This document shows positions 26,810 to 35,246 of a stretch of DNA of 64,000 bases, in pieces. The stretch comes from Bradyrhizobium stylosanthis (lineage in GTDB: Bacteria > Pseudomonadota > Alphaproteobacteria > Rhizobiales > Xanthobacteraceae). The notes beneath the pieces were generated by a model. That model made no database searches, was not told where the DNA came from, and saw nothing but the letters and a program-made list of their open reading frames with translations. The translations under genes were made by a program, and so were the position numbers. The first letter of the stretch is position 1. Each line of letters begins with the position of its first letter. The DNA lies in NCBI RefSeq assembly GCF_001641335.1, contig NZ_LVEM01000001.1:2235334-2299333 (forward strand), in the 5' to 3' direction.

Positions 26810-27790
26810 ATGCTGGGTTTGAACAAGACAATCGCCGGCTTGATGCTGGGCGCCGGCCTGCTGCTGGCGGGTAGCCCCGCGCAGGCGGCCGACAATTATC
26901 CGAGCAAGCCGGTGCACATTCTGGTGCCCTACGCCGCCGGCGGCGCGGTCGACGTCCTCGCCCGCACGCTCGCCCAGGCGCTGGCCAAGACCTGGGGCCA
27001 GCAGCCCGTGGTCGACAACCGTCCGGGCGCCGGCGGCATCGTCGCCTCGCAGGCGCTGACCCAAGCCGCCCCCGACGGCTACACGCTGATCCTGGTCGCC
27101 AGCGGCCATCCGCTCAACCAGTTCATCTATCCGAGCGTGCCCTACGACACCTTCAAGGACTTCACCGCGATCACCGAGGTCGCCTCCTCGCCGCTCGCGA
27201 TCGTGGTGGCCAAGGACAGCCCCTACAAGACGCTCGGCGATCTCCTGGCCGCCGCCAAGAAGGAGCCGGACAAGCTCTCCTATGGCATATCCGGTAACGG
27301 TACGTCGGCGCATCTGGCCGGCGAGCTCTTGAAGCACATGTCCGGCACGAAGATCCTGGCGATTCCCTACAAGGGCGGCGCGCCGGCGCTGACCGCCGTG
27401 ATTGCCGGCGAGATCCCGCTCAGCATCAATCCGCTGGCGGAGGCGATCGGCCAGCTCGAAGGCGGCCCGGTGCGCGCGCTCGCGGTGACCTCGGCCGAGC
27501 GCTCCAAGGCACTGCCGAGTGTTCCGACGGTCGCCGAATCCGGTGTCCCCGGCTACGACGTTTCGGTGTGGTGGGGCGTGCTGGGCCCGGCAAAGATGCC
27601 GCCTGAGATCGTAACGAAGCTCGAGACCGATCTGAAGGCGGCGCTCCAGGATCCGAACGTGCTGTCGACGCTCAGCAAGATCGGTGCAGCCCCGGTCGGC
27701 TCCTCCGCCAAGGAGTTTGACGCCTACATGCACGCCGAGGCGACCAAGTGGGAGCCGGTGCTCAAGGCCGCCAACATCAAGGCGCAGTGA
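26810..27790 (+). CDS. Tripartite tricarboxylate transporter substrate-binding protein (Bug/TctC family)
   Basis: A periplasmic binding protein of 326 residues with signal peptide (LNKTIAGLMLGAGLLLAGSPAQA-AD). The family start NYPSKPVHILVPYAAGGAVDVLAR, the PVVDNRPGAGGIVASQ motif near residue 65, and the C-terminal PTVAESGVPGYDVSVWWGVLGPAKMP are diagnostic of Bug/TctC proteins, which bind carboxylates. No TctA or TctB gene is near, so it is one of the many orphan Bug proteins. AGGAG lies about 10 bases before the ATG; a GTG at 26801 is an alternative start. It is divergent from tetR across the shared operator. Confidence 0.87.
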   Translation: MLGLNKTIAGLMLGAGLLLAGSPAQAADNYPSKPVHILVPYAAGGAVDVLARTLAQALAKTWGQQPVVDNRPGAGGIVASQALTQAAPDGYTLILVASGHPLNQFIYPSVPYDTFKDFTAITEVASSPLAIVVAKDSPYKTLGDLLAAAKKEPDKLSYGISGNGTSAHLAGELLKHMSGTKILAIPYKGGAPALTAVIAGEIPLSINPLAEAIGQLEGGPVRALAVTSAERSKALPSVPTVAESGVPGYDVSVWWGVLGPAKMPPEIVTKLETDLKAALQDPNVLSTLSKIGAAPVGSSAKEFDAYMHAEATKWEPVLKAANIKAQ

Positions 27791-27798
27791 GGTCTCCG

Positions 27799-28599
27799 AT
27801 GAGAACCTTTTCTGGACGCCTCGCGCGCACCGCCCTGCTCGCGGCCGCGATCATTGGCCTCGTTGGCGCGCCCGCGCGCGCCGACGGCGAAGCAAAACTG
27901 CTGGCGCCGAGCGGCACCTTGCGTGTCGGCATCTATGCGGGCAGCCCGACCTCGATGGTGACGGATACGAGCGGAAAGCCGCACGGCCTCGCCTACGACC
28001 TCGGCGGCGAGCTGGCCAAACGGCTCGGCGTCGGCGTCGACTATGTCCGCTTCCAGCGCGTCGCCGACATCGTCACCGCGATCCACGACGGCCAGGTCGA
28101 TTTCACCGTGACCAACGCCACGCCGGCCCGCGCCAATGACGTCAGCTTCAGCCAGCCGGTGCTCTCGATCGAGCTCGGCTATCTCGTCCCCGCGAACTCG
28201 CCGCTCGCCAAAGTCGAGGACATCGACAGACCGGCCGTGAAGATCGGCGTCACCAAGGGCTCGACCTCGGAGCGAACGCTGCCGGCGAAATTCAAGAACG
28301 CTACCATCGTTCCCGCCGAGAGCGTCAAGGTCGCCATCGCCATGTTCGGCCGGGGCGAGATCGATCTCTACGCCACCAACAAGCCGACGCTGTTCGAGAT
28401 GTCCGACCAGATGCCGGGCGCGAAAATCCTCGACGGCAATTGGGGTGCCGAGCACATGGCGATCGCGATCCCCAAAGGACGCGAGGATGCGCTCCCCCTG
28501 CTCAACCGCTTCGTGACGGAGGAGCAGTCCTCCGGCGCGCTGGACAAGATCCAGCAGCAGGCAGGCCTCCGCGGCGCGAGCAAGGCGACGCGCCAGTAG
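27799..28599 (+). CDS. Periplasmic amino-acid-type substrate-binding protein (SBP_bac_3)
   Basis: A 266-residue binding protein with signal peptide (MRTFSGRLARTALLAAAIIG, cleavage near ARA-DG). The text GTLRVGIYAGSPTSMVTDTSGKPHGLAYDLGGELAKRLG near residue 40 and DGQVDFTVTNATPARANDVSFSQPV near 95 are typical of family 3 solute-binding proteins. The ATG at 27799 is 8 bases after the TctC-like stop, with GAGG in front, so the two are co-transcribed. No permease or ATPase partner is in the neighbourhood. A perfect 16-base hairpin follows the stop. Confidence 0.83.
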   Translation: MRTFSGRLARTALLAAAIIGLVGAPARADGEAKLLAPSGTLRVGIYAGSPTSMVTDTSGKPHGLAYDLGGELAKRLGVGVDYVRFQRVADIVTAIHDGQVDFTVTNATPARANDVSFSQPVLSIELGYLVPANSPLAKVEDIDRPAVKIGVTKGSTSERTLPAKFKNATIVPAESVKVAIAMFGRGEIDLYATNKPTLFEMSDQMPGAKILDGNWGAEHMAIAIPKGREDALPLLNRFVTEEQSSGALDKIQQQAGLRGASKATRQ

Positions 28600-28613
28600 G
28601 TCTCGAAAACCTG

Positions 28614-28649
28614 CGAACGATTGGCGATCGCAGGATCGCCAATCGTTCG
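28614..28649 (+). terminator. Perfect 16-base-pair hairpin after the two binding-protein genes
   Basis: Arms CGAACGATTGGCGATC and GATCGCCAATCGTTCG enclose the loop GCAG, 15 bases after the stop at 28599. The stem is complete without mismatch. There is no clear run of T after it, so it could be a terminator of unusual type or an mRNA-stabilising structure. Confidence 0.65.
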
Positions 28650-28750
28650 GATTCCATTTGCTGCAAATCAACGCAACAATATGGACAAAGCGTCATTTGT
28701 CTTCGGCGCTGCGTTGGGCAACCAAAGCCTGGCATCGCCGGAGACAGAGA

Positions 28751-29668
28751 ATGAGCAAACCTGTGTTGTTGACACTCCATCGCTGGATCACGCTGGTCTT
28801 TGCACTTCCCCTGTTCGCGGTCATCGCAACCGGACTGATCCTGTCCTTCGAGCCGCTGGTGCAAGTCAGTGGCACCAAGGGTCCTGCCATCGATCCCGGA
28901 CGCGTCATCGAGCTGGTGAAGACGTACGATCCGGACGGCAAGGCGCGCGGAGTTTCGATCAATGCGGCTGGTCAGCGGATGACGCTGCAGGGCTCCGGCA
29001 CCCTGGCGATCGACCTCGCGACCGGCGCACCTGCCGTTGCCGGCTTCGGCCTCGGCGATCTTTTCCTGTGGGCGCGGATCACGCACGAACGGCTGCTTGG
29101 CCAGGCGTGGCTGGTTACAAGCTCGACCGTCGCCATGGTCACGCTGATGGTGCTCGGCATCGTCATGGGACTGCCGCGGCTGCGCAACACGCTCTCCGGA
29201 TGGCACAAGGGCACAGCCTGGTTCGCGCTGCCGCTAATCCTGCTCAGCCCGTTGACCGGCCTGGCCATGGCGTTCGGCCTGACGTTTCAGAACGGAGCCG
29301 CTCCGGCCGGCGCTGGACGACCGATTGCCCTTCTCGAAGCCGTTCGCATGGTCGCGGACCAGCACGATCTCACCCAAGTAATCTCGATCGGCACGCGCGG
29401 CGGCCGCATCATGGCGCGGCTCTACGACGGCGGCGAGCTGCGCGCCTACGCCGTCACTTCGAGCGGTGTCACGCCGCTGCCCCGCAACTGGCCGCGCCTG
29501 ATCCATGAAGGAAACTGGTCGGCCCGGATCGCCTCGCCCCTCAATGTGATCACCTCGGTCGCGCTTCTGACGCTGCTGACGACAGGCCTGCTGATCTGGG
29601 GGCGGCGGAAGCTGCGCAAGCCGCGCCCGCGCGCCGGCAGGCAAGCCGCCGTCGCCGGAGCTGCCTAG
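28751..29668 (+). CDS. PepSY-associated transmembrane protein
   Basis: A 305-residue membrane protein with the PepSY-TM pattern: first helix LTLHRWITLVFALPLFAVIATGLILSF, a periplasmic loop, a second pair of helices (SSTVAMVTLMVLGIVMGLPRLRNTLSGWHKG and WFALPLILLSPLTGLAMAFG), a PepSY-like domain near residues 195-260 (LLEAVRMVADQHDLTQVISIGTRGGRIMARLYDG), and a last helix at VITSVALLTLLTTGLLIWG. Such proteins are often linked to iron or copper uptake or flavin reductases, but no such genes are adjacent. The ATG at 28751 has GGAGAC about 9 bases upstream. Confidence 0.8.
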   Translation: MSKPVLLTLHRWITLVFALPLFAVIATGLILSFEPLVQVSGTKGPAIDPGRVIELVKTYDPDGKARGVSINAAGQRMTLQGSGTLAIDLATGAPAVAGFGLGDLFLWARITHERLLGQAWLVTSSTVAMVTLMVLGIVMGLPRLRNTLSGWHKGTAWFALPLILLSPLTGLAMAFGLTFQNGAAPAGAGRPIALLEAVRMVADQHDLTQVISIGTRGGRIMARLYDGGELRAYAVTSSGVTPLPRNWPRLIHEGNWSARIASPLNVITSVALLTLLTTGLLIWGRRKLRKPRPRAGRQAAVAGAA

Positions 29669-29681
29669 CCCCCTGCCCCGT

Positions 29682-30824
29682 TCAGTTGCGTGCGCTCGCC
29701 CGCATCTTCTCCGGCGGCACGATGCCGCGCACGAGGTCGGCATCGTCGTTGCCCGAAGGGACCAGGATCGCGCGTTCGCGCGGCAGCGCTTCCGGCATCT
29801 CGTCACGAATGAAGGCGATCAGCTTCTCCCGCATTTCGCAGCGCAAGTCCCAGGATTGCGGCGCATTCCGGGCGCTGACCAGCGCGCGGAGCTCGATGGT
29901 GCGTGAATCCGCGTCGATCACCTGGAGATTGACGACGGCGCCATCCCACAGTTTCGACTGCTTCACCGCCTCCTCCAGCCAGCGCCGGATCCGCGGCACG
30001 TCGGCGCGATAGTCGACATGGAGCGCGATCACGCCGATCAGGGACGCGGTGTCGCGGGTCCAGTTCTGGAACGGCTTTTCGATGAAGTAGGACAGCGGCA
30101 CCACCATGCGGCGCCAGTCCCACAGCCGGATCACGACATAAGTGGAGGCGATGTCCTCGACCCAGCCCCACTCGTTCTCGATGATCACGGCATCCTCGAT
30201 CCGGATCGGCTGGGTGATGGCGATCTGCAGGCCCGCGATGAGGTTGCTGAGCAACGGACGGGCGGCAAGACCGACGATGATACCGGCAGCTCCTACGGAA
30301 GCGAACAGGCTGACGCCGTATTGCCTCACTGAGTCGAACGTCATCAGGGCGGTGGAGACCGTGATGATGACGATGATGATGTCGGTCACGCGCTTGAACA
30401 CGCGCACCTGCGTGACATGCTTGCGCGCGATGAGATTCTCGCTGACGTCGCGAAAATTCTGCAAGTAGCGCGCCGCGCTCATGTCGACGACCCGGATCGA
30501 GATCCAGCCGATCAGGGCGATGAAGGCGACGACGAACAGACTCGTCAGCGGCGTGCGGAAGGCATCGCTCAGCGGCGCAAGCGGCAACACCAGCGCGACG
30601 GCGGCAAGACACAGCGCCAGTTGAGCCGGCCCGGACGTGCGCTCGATGAACACGCCCAGGAGCGGAAGTCGGGTTCTGAAAGCGCGATTGAGCAGCCAGA
30701 CCGCGAGCCGATAGAAAGTCAGGGCGAGCAGGATCGCCGCTGCGACCAGGCCGAGACCGATGAACCATGTTGGTATCCACCCGAACATCCTGTCGATGTC
30801 GGCCATGAGGGCCTGCCAATTCAT
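29682..30824 (-). CDS. Small-conductance mechanosensitive channel, MscS family
   Basis: A 380-residue channel with about five N-terminal helices. The pore helix and beta domain carry the MscS signature: FASVGAAGIIVGLAARPLLSNLIAGLQIAITQPIRIEDAVIIENEWGWVEDI near residues 175-225, then RMVVPLSYFIEKPFQNWTR near 240. The C-terminal alpha/beta domain follows. It protects cells during osmotic downshock. It converges with the PepSY-TM gene and is divergent from the DUF763 gene, so it is probably transcribed alone. Confidence 0.9.
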   Translation of the reverse strand: MNWQALMADIDRMFGWIPTWFIGLGLVAAAILLALTFYRLAVWLLNRAFRTRLPLLGVFIERTSGPAQLALCLAAVALVLPLAPLSDAFRTPLTSLFVVAFIALIGWISIRVVDMSAARYLQNFRDVSENLIARKHVTQVRVFKRVTDIIIVIITVSTALMTFDSVRQYGVSLFASVGAAGIIVGLAARPLLSNLIAGLQIAITQPIRIEDAVIIENEWGWVEDIASTYVVIRLWDWRRMVVPLSYFIEKPFQNWTRDTASLIGVIALHVDYRADVPRIRRWLEEAVKQSKLWDGAVVNLQVIDADSRTIELRALVSARNAPQSWDLRCEMREKLIAFIRDEMPEALPRERAILVPSGNDDADLVRGIVPPEKMRASARN

Positions 30825-30949
30825 TCACGTTCCCGGATTGCATTTGCTGAAAGCGCTCAACGCCTCCCGGCCGGCTTCGCTCCCACACTCCGTGCAACGC
30901 AGCATTCCTCTGGTGCAACCGTGCCCGTTTGCGCTATTCCTAGGCATCC

Positions 30950-32203
30950 ATGACCAGACGAACCGGCAGCGCCGATCTTCCTCTCCACACCGGGCGGGTT
31001 CCGCCGTGGCTCGCAAGCCGCATGGCGACGCTCGGCGCGGTCGTCACGCAGGCGATCGTGCATCATTACGGCCGCGATGCATTCATGCAGCGCCTGTCGC
31101 ATCCGTTCTGGTTCCAGTCGTTCGGCGCGGTGATGGGGATGGACTGGCATTCCTCGGGGATCACCACCTCGGTGATCGGCGCGCTGAAGCGCGGGCTCGG
31201 CCCGCTCCAGGACGAGCTCGGCATCTATGTCTGCGGCGGCCGTGGCCAGCATTCGCGCAAGACGCCCGACGAGCTGCTGCAACTCGGCGACCGCGTCGGC
31301 TTCGACGGCGCGATGCTGACGCGTGCCAGCCGTCTCGTGGCCAAGGTCGACAGCGCCGCGGTGCAGGACGGCTTTGATCTCTACCTTCACGGCTTCTTCG
31401 TCACCACCGAGGGTAAATGGACGGTGGTGCAGCAGGGCATGAACGGCGACAAGCGCCAGGCCCGCCGCTACCACTGGCATTCGGAAGCGCTGAAGAGCTT
31501 CGTCGATGCGCCGCACAGCGCGATCGACGGCCCGCAGCAAGGCGAGATCGTCAATCTCACCGACCATCGTGCCGACGTCTCGCGTACCGCACAGCTTGAG
31601 CTGCTGAGCGATCTCGGTCCCGATCGCATTCTCACCGAATTCGAACGGCTCACCGGTACCGCGCCCGAGCCTGCGCAGGCGATGCTGCCGCATCTGATCA
31701 TGCCCTCCCATCACGAGGTCCGGCCCAAGGATGTGTTCGCGCGGCGCCTGCACGGTACGCTGGCTGCGGCGGCCGAGCGCGGCCCGGTCGACTTTCCGGA
31801 ATTGCTGCTGACGCCCGGCGTCGGCGCGCGCACCGTGCGCTCGCTGGCAATGGTGGCCGAGGTCGTGCACGGCGCACCCTATCGCTTCACCGACCCCGCG
31901 CGCTTCTCGCTCGCCCATGGCGGCAAGGACCGGCATCCCTACCCCGTCCCGATCAAGGTCTATGACGAGACCATTCGCGTGCTGAAAGGCGCAATCCAGA
32001 ACGCAAGGCTCGGTCGCGAGGAAGAGATGCAGGCGATCAGGCGCCTCGACGACCAGGCGCGGCGGCTCGAGCGCAGCGCGAGCGGTCCGTCCGTCGAAGC
32101 CTATATTGCCGGTGAACGCGCCGCCTCGCCCGATCTCGACGGCCGCTCGGTATTCGGATGGGAGCGTGATCTGGTTTCTTCCAGGAAGTCGACCGGCTCC
32201 TGA
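30950..32203 (+). CDS. DUF763 domain protein
   Basis: A 417-residue protein matching the DUF763 pattern, whose function is unknown. The N-terminus reads RRTGSADLPLHTGRVPPWLASRM, and recognisable blocks are HPFWFQSFGAVMGMDWHSSG near residue 50, TEGKWTVVQQGMNGDKRQARRYHWHSE near 150, and PGVGARTVRSLAMVAEVVHGAPYRFTDPARFSLAHGGKDRHPYPVP near 285-330. The last block resembles a helix-hairpin-helix followed by conserved His and Asp residues, hinting at a nucleic-acid enzyme. No neighbouring gene helps to define a role. Confidence 0.82.
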   Translation: MTRRTGSADLPLHTGRVPPWLASRMATLGAVVTQAIVHHYGRDAFMQRLSHPFWFQSFGAVMGMDWHSSGITTSVIGALKRGLGPLQDELGIYVCGGRGQHSRKTPDELLQLGDRVGFDGAMLTRASRLVAKVDSAAVQDGFDLYLHGFFVTTEGKWTVVQQGMNGDKRQARRYHWHSEALKSFVDAPHSAIDGPQQGEIVNLTDHRADVSRTAQLELLSDLGPDRILTEFERLTGTAPEPAQAMLPHLIMPSHHEVRPKDVFARRLHGTLAAAAERGPVDFPELLLTPGVGARTVRSLAMVAEVVHGAPYRFTDPARFSLAHGGKDRHPYPVPIKVYDETIRVLKGAIQNARLGREEEMQAIRRLDDQARRLERSASGPSVEAYIAGERAASPDLDGRSVFGWERDLVSSRKSTGS

Positions 32204-32221
32204 GCGCGCCAGCGCATCGGC

Positions 32222-32455
32222 CTACTCTTCCGACTCCTCGTCGTCCGTGAACCGGTTGGCCGAGTGGTCCTGATATTGCTCGGTCTGGATGAACTTGCTG
32301 TCCATGCCTCTGATGTCGGAATGCTGCGCCTTGTCGCGGTTCGACAGGATCATGTTGTCGCCGATCTTGTCCTTGGGAATGTCCGTCAACGCTCCATTGC
32401 CTGCGCCCTTGCCGTGCGCGCCTGAACCGATATGCGTCTTGCCTCCGTGGGGCAT
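32222..32455 (-). CDS. Small hydrophilic hypothetical protein, 77 residues
   Basis: Unrecognised. The start at 32455 (MPHGGKTHIGSGAHGKG) has GGAG about 8 bases upstream; the frame runs open to 32524. The protein is glycine-, aspartate- and histidine-rich with an acidic tail (FTDDEESEE), has no hydrophobic segment, and looks intrinsically disordered, as do some stress-related small proteins. It converges with the DUF763 gene. Confidence 0.6.
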   Translation of the reverse strand: MPHGGKTHIGSGAHGKGAGNGALTDIPKDKIGDNMILSNRDKAQHSDIRGMDSKFIQTEQYQDHSANRFTDDEESEE

Positions 32456-32546
32456 GGATTGCTCCATCATGATTGTCCACATCGGGCCAACGCAGGCACC
32501 GCGGAGTTTGTTTCGCGGTTGCATCAGGGAACGATGAAGTTCCCTT

Positions 32547-33800
32547 TCAGCTTGCGAGCAGTTGCTCTTCCGCGCGCGGCTGCGATTTCACGCCAGCATC
32601 GGCCACCACGGGCAGTTTCGCTATCATGCGAATCCCCGGCCGCCTGCGCCAGTGAATCTGCGAGGCATCGACCGCAAGGCCAAGCCGCGGCCAGCGCGTG
32701 AACAAGGCCTGCAGCGCGCTCGCAGCCTCGATGCGCGCGAGCTGGTGCCCGAGGCAGAAATGGATCCCCGTGCCGAAGGACATGTGGCGGTTGGGCTTGC
32801 GTTCGAGATCGAGCCGCTCCGGCTGGTCGTGCACCGCAGGGTCCATGTTCGCCGCCGCGAGCATGACCATGACGCGGTCGCCCTTCTTCAGGCGCACGCC
32901 GTCCAGCTCGACATCCCGCCGCACATAGCGCGGTTTCGAGAACTGAACCGGCGAGACGAACCGCAGGAACTCCTCGACGGCGAGCGAGGCGCGGCTCCAG
33001 TCCTCCTCCAGCCAGTCACGCAGACCGGGGTTCTTCAGCAGCTCGTAGACCGACCCGCTGATCAGATGCGTCGTCGTCTCCGAGCCCGCCGCGAGCAGCA
33101 GGAATACCATCGCCACCATCTCGTCCGGCGTGATCTGCCCGCCCTCGCGCTCGACCTGCACCAATTCGGCGATCAGCCCCTCGCCGCCCTGCTCGCGCGC
33201 GAGCTGCAATTGCCCCTGCAGATAGCGTCGCATCTTGCGCAGGGCGAACATCAGGCGGACGACGCTGACGATGTTGGTCAGCGAAGACATCGCGTTGGCC
33301 CAGGCGATGAACCGGGCGCGATCGGCCATGGGCAGGCCGAGCAGTTCGCAGATGACCGACAGCGGCAGGATGCGCGCATAGCGCTCGACGAGATCGGCCG
33401 GAGCTCCGCCCACGAACAACTCCGCGGCAAGATCGTCGGCAATGGCGCGGATGCGCGGCTCCATCGCCACGATCGCACGGCGGCGGAAGGCCTCGTCCAC
33501 GATGCCGCGCAGCCGCGTGTGGTCCGGCTCATCCATCGTCAGCATGTTGTTGGCGATGGTCGTGACGAGCTTCGGCATCCACCAACGCAGCCCTGCCACG
33601 TCGCCATCCTCCTTGCGGAGAGTGAAGGTCGCATTGTCCTTCAGCACCTGCGCGGTGGCGTCATGGGTCGTCGTGATCCAGACGTCGCCGACCAACGGAA
33701 AGCGCGTCGCCACCAGGGGGCCCTGCGCGCGCAGCGCCGCGATGGCCTTCGGCGGATCGCGAAAGAAGGCCTCGCTGGTGAAATCGAGGCGCGGGGTCAT
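32547..33800 (-). CDS. Cytochrome P450
   Basis: A 417-residue soluble bacterial P450 that would activate O2 at a thiolate heme with electrons from a ferredoxin. The I-helix oxygen motif is AGSETT at residues 238-243, the ExxR motif lies at 277-280 (EEFLR), and the heme-binding loop SFGTGIHFCLGHQLAR has the ligand Cys349. No ferredoxin or reductase is directly adjacent, though a ferredoxin-NADP reductase lies 0.5 kb away. Substrate unknown. Its start overlaps no other gene, and RBS evidence is weak. Confidence 0.93.
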   Translation of the reverse strand: MTPRLDFTSEAFFRDPPKAIAALRAQGPLVATRFPLVGDVWITTTHDATAQVLKDNATFTLRKEDGDVAGLRWWMPKLVTTIANNMLTMDEPDHTRLRGIVDEAFRRRAIVAMEPRIRAIADDLAAELFVGGAPADLVERYARILPLSVICELLGLPMADRARFIAWANAMSSLTNIVSVVRLMFALRKMRRYLQGQLQLAREQGGEGLIAELVQVEREGGQITPDEMVAMVFLLLAAGSETTTHLISGSVYELLKNPGLRDWLEEDWSRASLAVEEFLRFVSPVQFSKPRYVRRDVELDGVRLKKGDRVMVMLAAANMDPAVHDQPERLDLERKPNRHMSFGTGIHFCLGHQLARIEAASALQALFTRWPRLGLAVDASQIHWRRRPGIRMIAKLPVVADAGVKSQPRAEEQLLAS

Positions 33801-33891
33801 GGAATCACCGGCGGTTGTTGCGCCTCAACCAGATGGGATGCGGAGCAGCCGGCGCAAGGCCGGAACTCTCGTTCCGCCCGACGCGTAGGAC

Positions 33892-34218
33892 CTAGCCGCG
33901 CCCCGGCGAGCGGTGGCCGGTCTTGCGCTGCTGCTGGTTGGTATAGGAGTCCCAATGGCTCCAGCTGCCGTTGCTGAGGCTTTGCACGTCGGTGCCGAGC
34001 GGACGTCGCGTGCGCTTGTCGTGATCGGCGATCGCACGCTCGGACTGCGCGATCTTGCGCTTGAGTTCCGCGATCGCCTTCTGGGTCTGGCCGTTCCGCT
34101 TCGAGGACGCGATCTCGCCCATCGTGAAGCGCGCGGTCTCGAGCGCCTTCAGCTCGGCGCGGTTCTTCTTCAACTGAACCCGATGCCAGGCGATGTTGCT
34201 GTCGCTGTCCGCAACCAT
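33892..34218 (-). CDS. Small hypothetical coiled-coil protein, 108 residues
   Basis: Unrecognised. The start at 34218 (MVADSDSNIAWHRVQLKKNR) has GGGAG about 8 bases upstream; the frame extends to 34257 without a comparable site. Residues 10-70 form a highly charged helix with heptad character (KKNRAELKALETARFTMGE; KAIAELKRKIAQSERAIADHDKR), followed by a Ser/Gln/Arg-rich disordered tail. No signal peptide. Confidence 0.6.
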   Translation of the reverse strand: MVADSDSNIAWHRVQLKKNRAELKALETARFTMGEIASSKRNGQTQKAIAELKRKIAQSERAIADHDKRTRRPLGTDVQSLSNGSWSHWDSYTNQQQRKTGHRSPGRG

Positions 34219-34315
34219 GTGGGAACTCCCGCTGATTCGCTCCCACAAGTGTATCAAGCGCCGAATCGACGCGGCAACGCCCGCCAGAGGGCGAAAATAC
34301 GGTCTTATTGCGGGC

Positions 34316-35089
34316 TTACCGCTCGGCGAAGGCCTTCTCGACCACGAACTGGGCCGGTTCGCCGTGGTTGCCCTCGACGAAGCCGCGCTCGCCGAGCAGC
34401 ACGCGGGTGTCCGCCACCAGCGCCGGGCTGCCGCAGATCATGACGCGGTCATGAGCGGCTTCCAGCATCGGCAGGCCGATATCGCTGAACAGCTTGCCCG
34501 AGGTGATGAGGTCGGTGATGCGGCCGCGGTTGCGGAAGGGATCGCGGGTCACCGTGGGGTAGTAGATCAGCTGGTTCTGGATGTACTCGCCGAGCAGCTC
34601 GTCCTTCGGCAGGTGCTCGGTGATCATCTCGCCATAGGCGAGTTCCTTCACGTGCCGGCAGCCGTGCAGCAGCACGACCTTCTCGAACCGCTCGTAGGTC
34701 TCGGGGTCCTTGATGACGCTCAGGAACGGGGCAAGGCCGGTGCCGGTGCCGATCAGGTAGAGGTTGCGCCCCTCTTCCAGGTTGTCGATGACGAGCGTGC
34801 CGGTGGCCTTGCGGCTGACGATGATCTCGTCGCCTTCCTTCAGATGCTGGAGGCGCGAGGTCAGCGGACCATCAGGCACCTTGATCGAGAAGAACTCCAG
34901 CGTCTCCTCGTAATTGGCGCTGGCGACGCTGTAGGCCCGCAGCAGCGGCTTCTCGCCGACCTTGAGCCCGATCATGGTGAACTCGCCGTTGCGGAAACGG
35001 AAGGTCGGGCTGCGGGTGGTCTTGAAGGAGAACAGCGTGTCGGTCCAGTGGTGGACGCTCAAAACGCTTTCCTGATTGAAATTGCTCAT
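34316..35089 (-). CDS. fpr: Ferredoxin-NADP+ reductase
   Basis: A 257-residue FAD enzyme moving electrons between NADPH and ferredoxin or flavodoxin. The FAD site is RAYSVASANYEE near residue 50, the pyrophosphate/NADP loop is IGTGTGLAPFLSVI near 110, and the C-terminal NADP site includes MICGSPALV near 215. AGGTGAG precedes the start. It is divergent from enamidase across a region with palindromes like those at the hnr-nicAB promoter. That suggests this reductase supplies electrons for 6-hydroxynicotinate reduction, which is inference from context. Confidence 0.9.
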   Translation of the reverse strand: MSNFNQESVLSVHHWTDTLFSFKTTRSPTFRFRNGEFTMIGLKVGEKPLLRAYSVASANYEETLEFFSIKVPDGPLTSRLQHLKEGDEIIVSRKATGTLVIDNLEEGRNLYLIGTGTGLAPFLSVIKDPETYERFEKVVLLHGCRHVKELAYGEMITEHLPKDELLGEYIQNQLIYYPTVTRDPFRNRGRITDLITSGKLFSDIGLPMLEAAHDRVMICGSPALVADTRVLLGERGFVEGNHGEPAQFVVEKAFAER

Positions 35090-35140
35090 CTCACCTATCC
35101 GTGTCGCGTCTATGCGGTTCCGAGGCGGGCAGCTATGCGT

Positions 35141-35170
35141 CGTTTGTACACGATCATTCGTACACTAATG
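35141..35170. promoter_or_regulatory. Candidate nicotinate-regulon operators, fpr/ena promoter region
   Basis: Two overlapping elements lie between fpr and ena: CGTTTGTACACGATCA (35141-35156), a degenerate copy, and CATTCGTACACTAATG (35155-35170), an imperfect palindrome with 6 of 8 pairs. The 10-mer ATCATTCGTA at 35153-35162 is identical to 46049-46058 in the hnr promoter region. The regulator that binds is not identified. Confidence 0.5.
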
Positions 35171-35246
35171 AATAATCCTGCTTGATCCCGCGGTCAAGGC
35201 TGCCCAAGATCGAAAGCGTTGCAGTTAGGAATAAGGAGCCCTTTCC

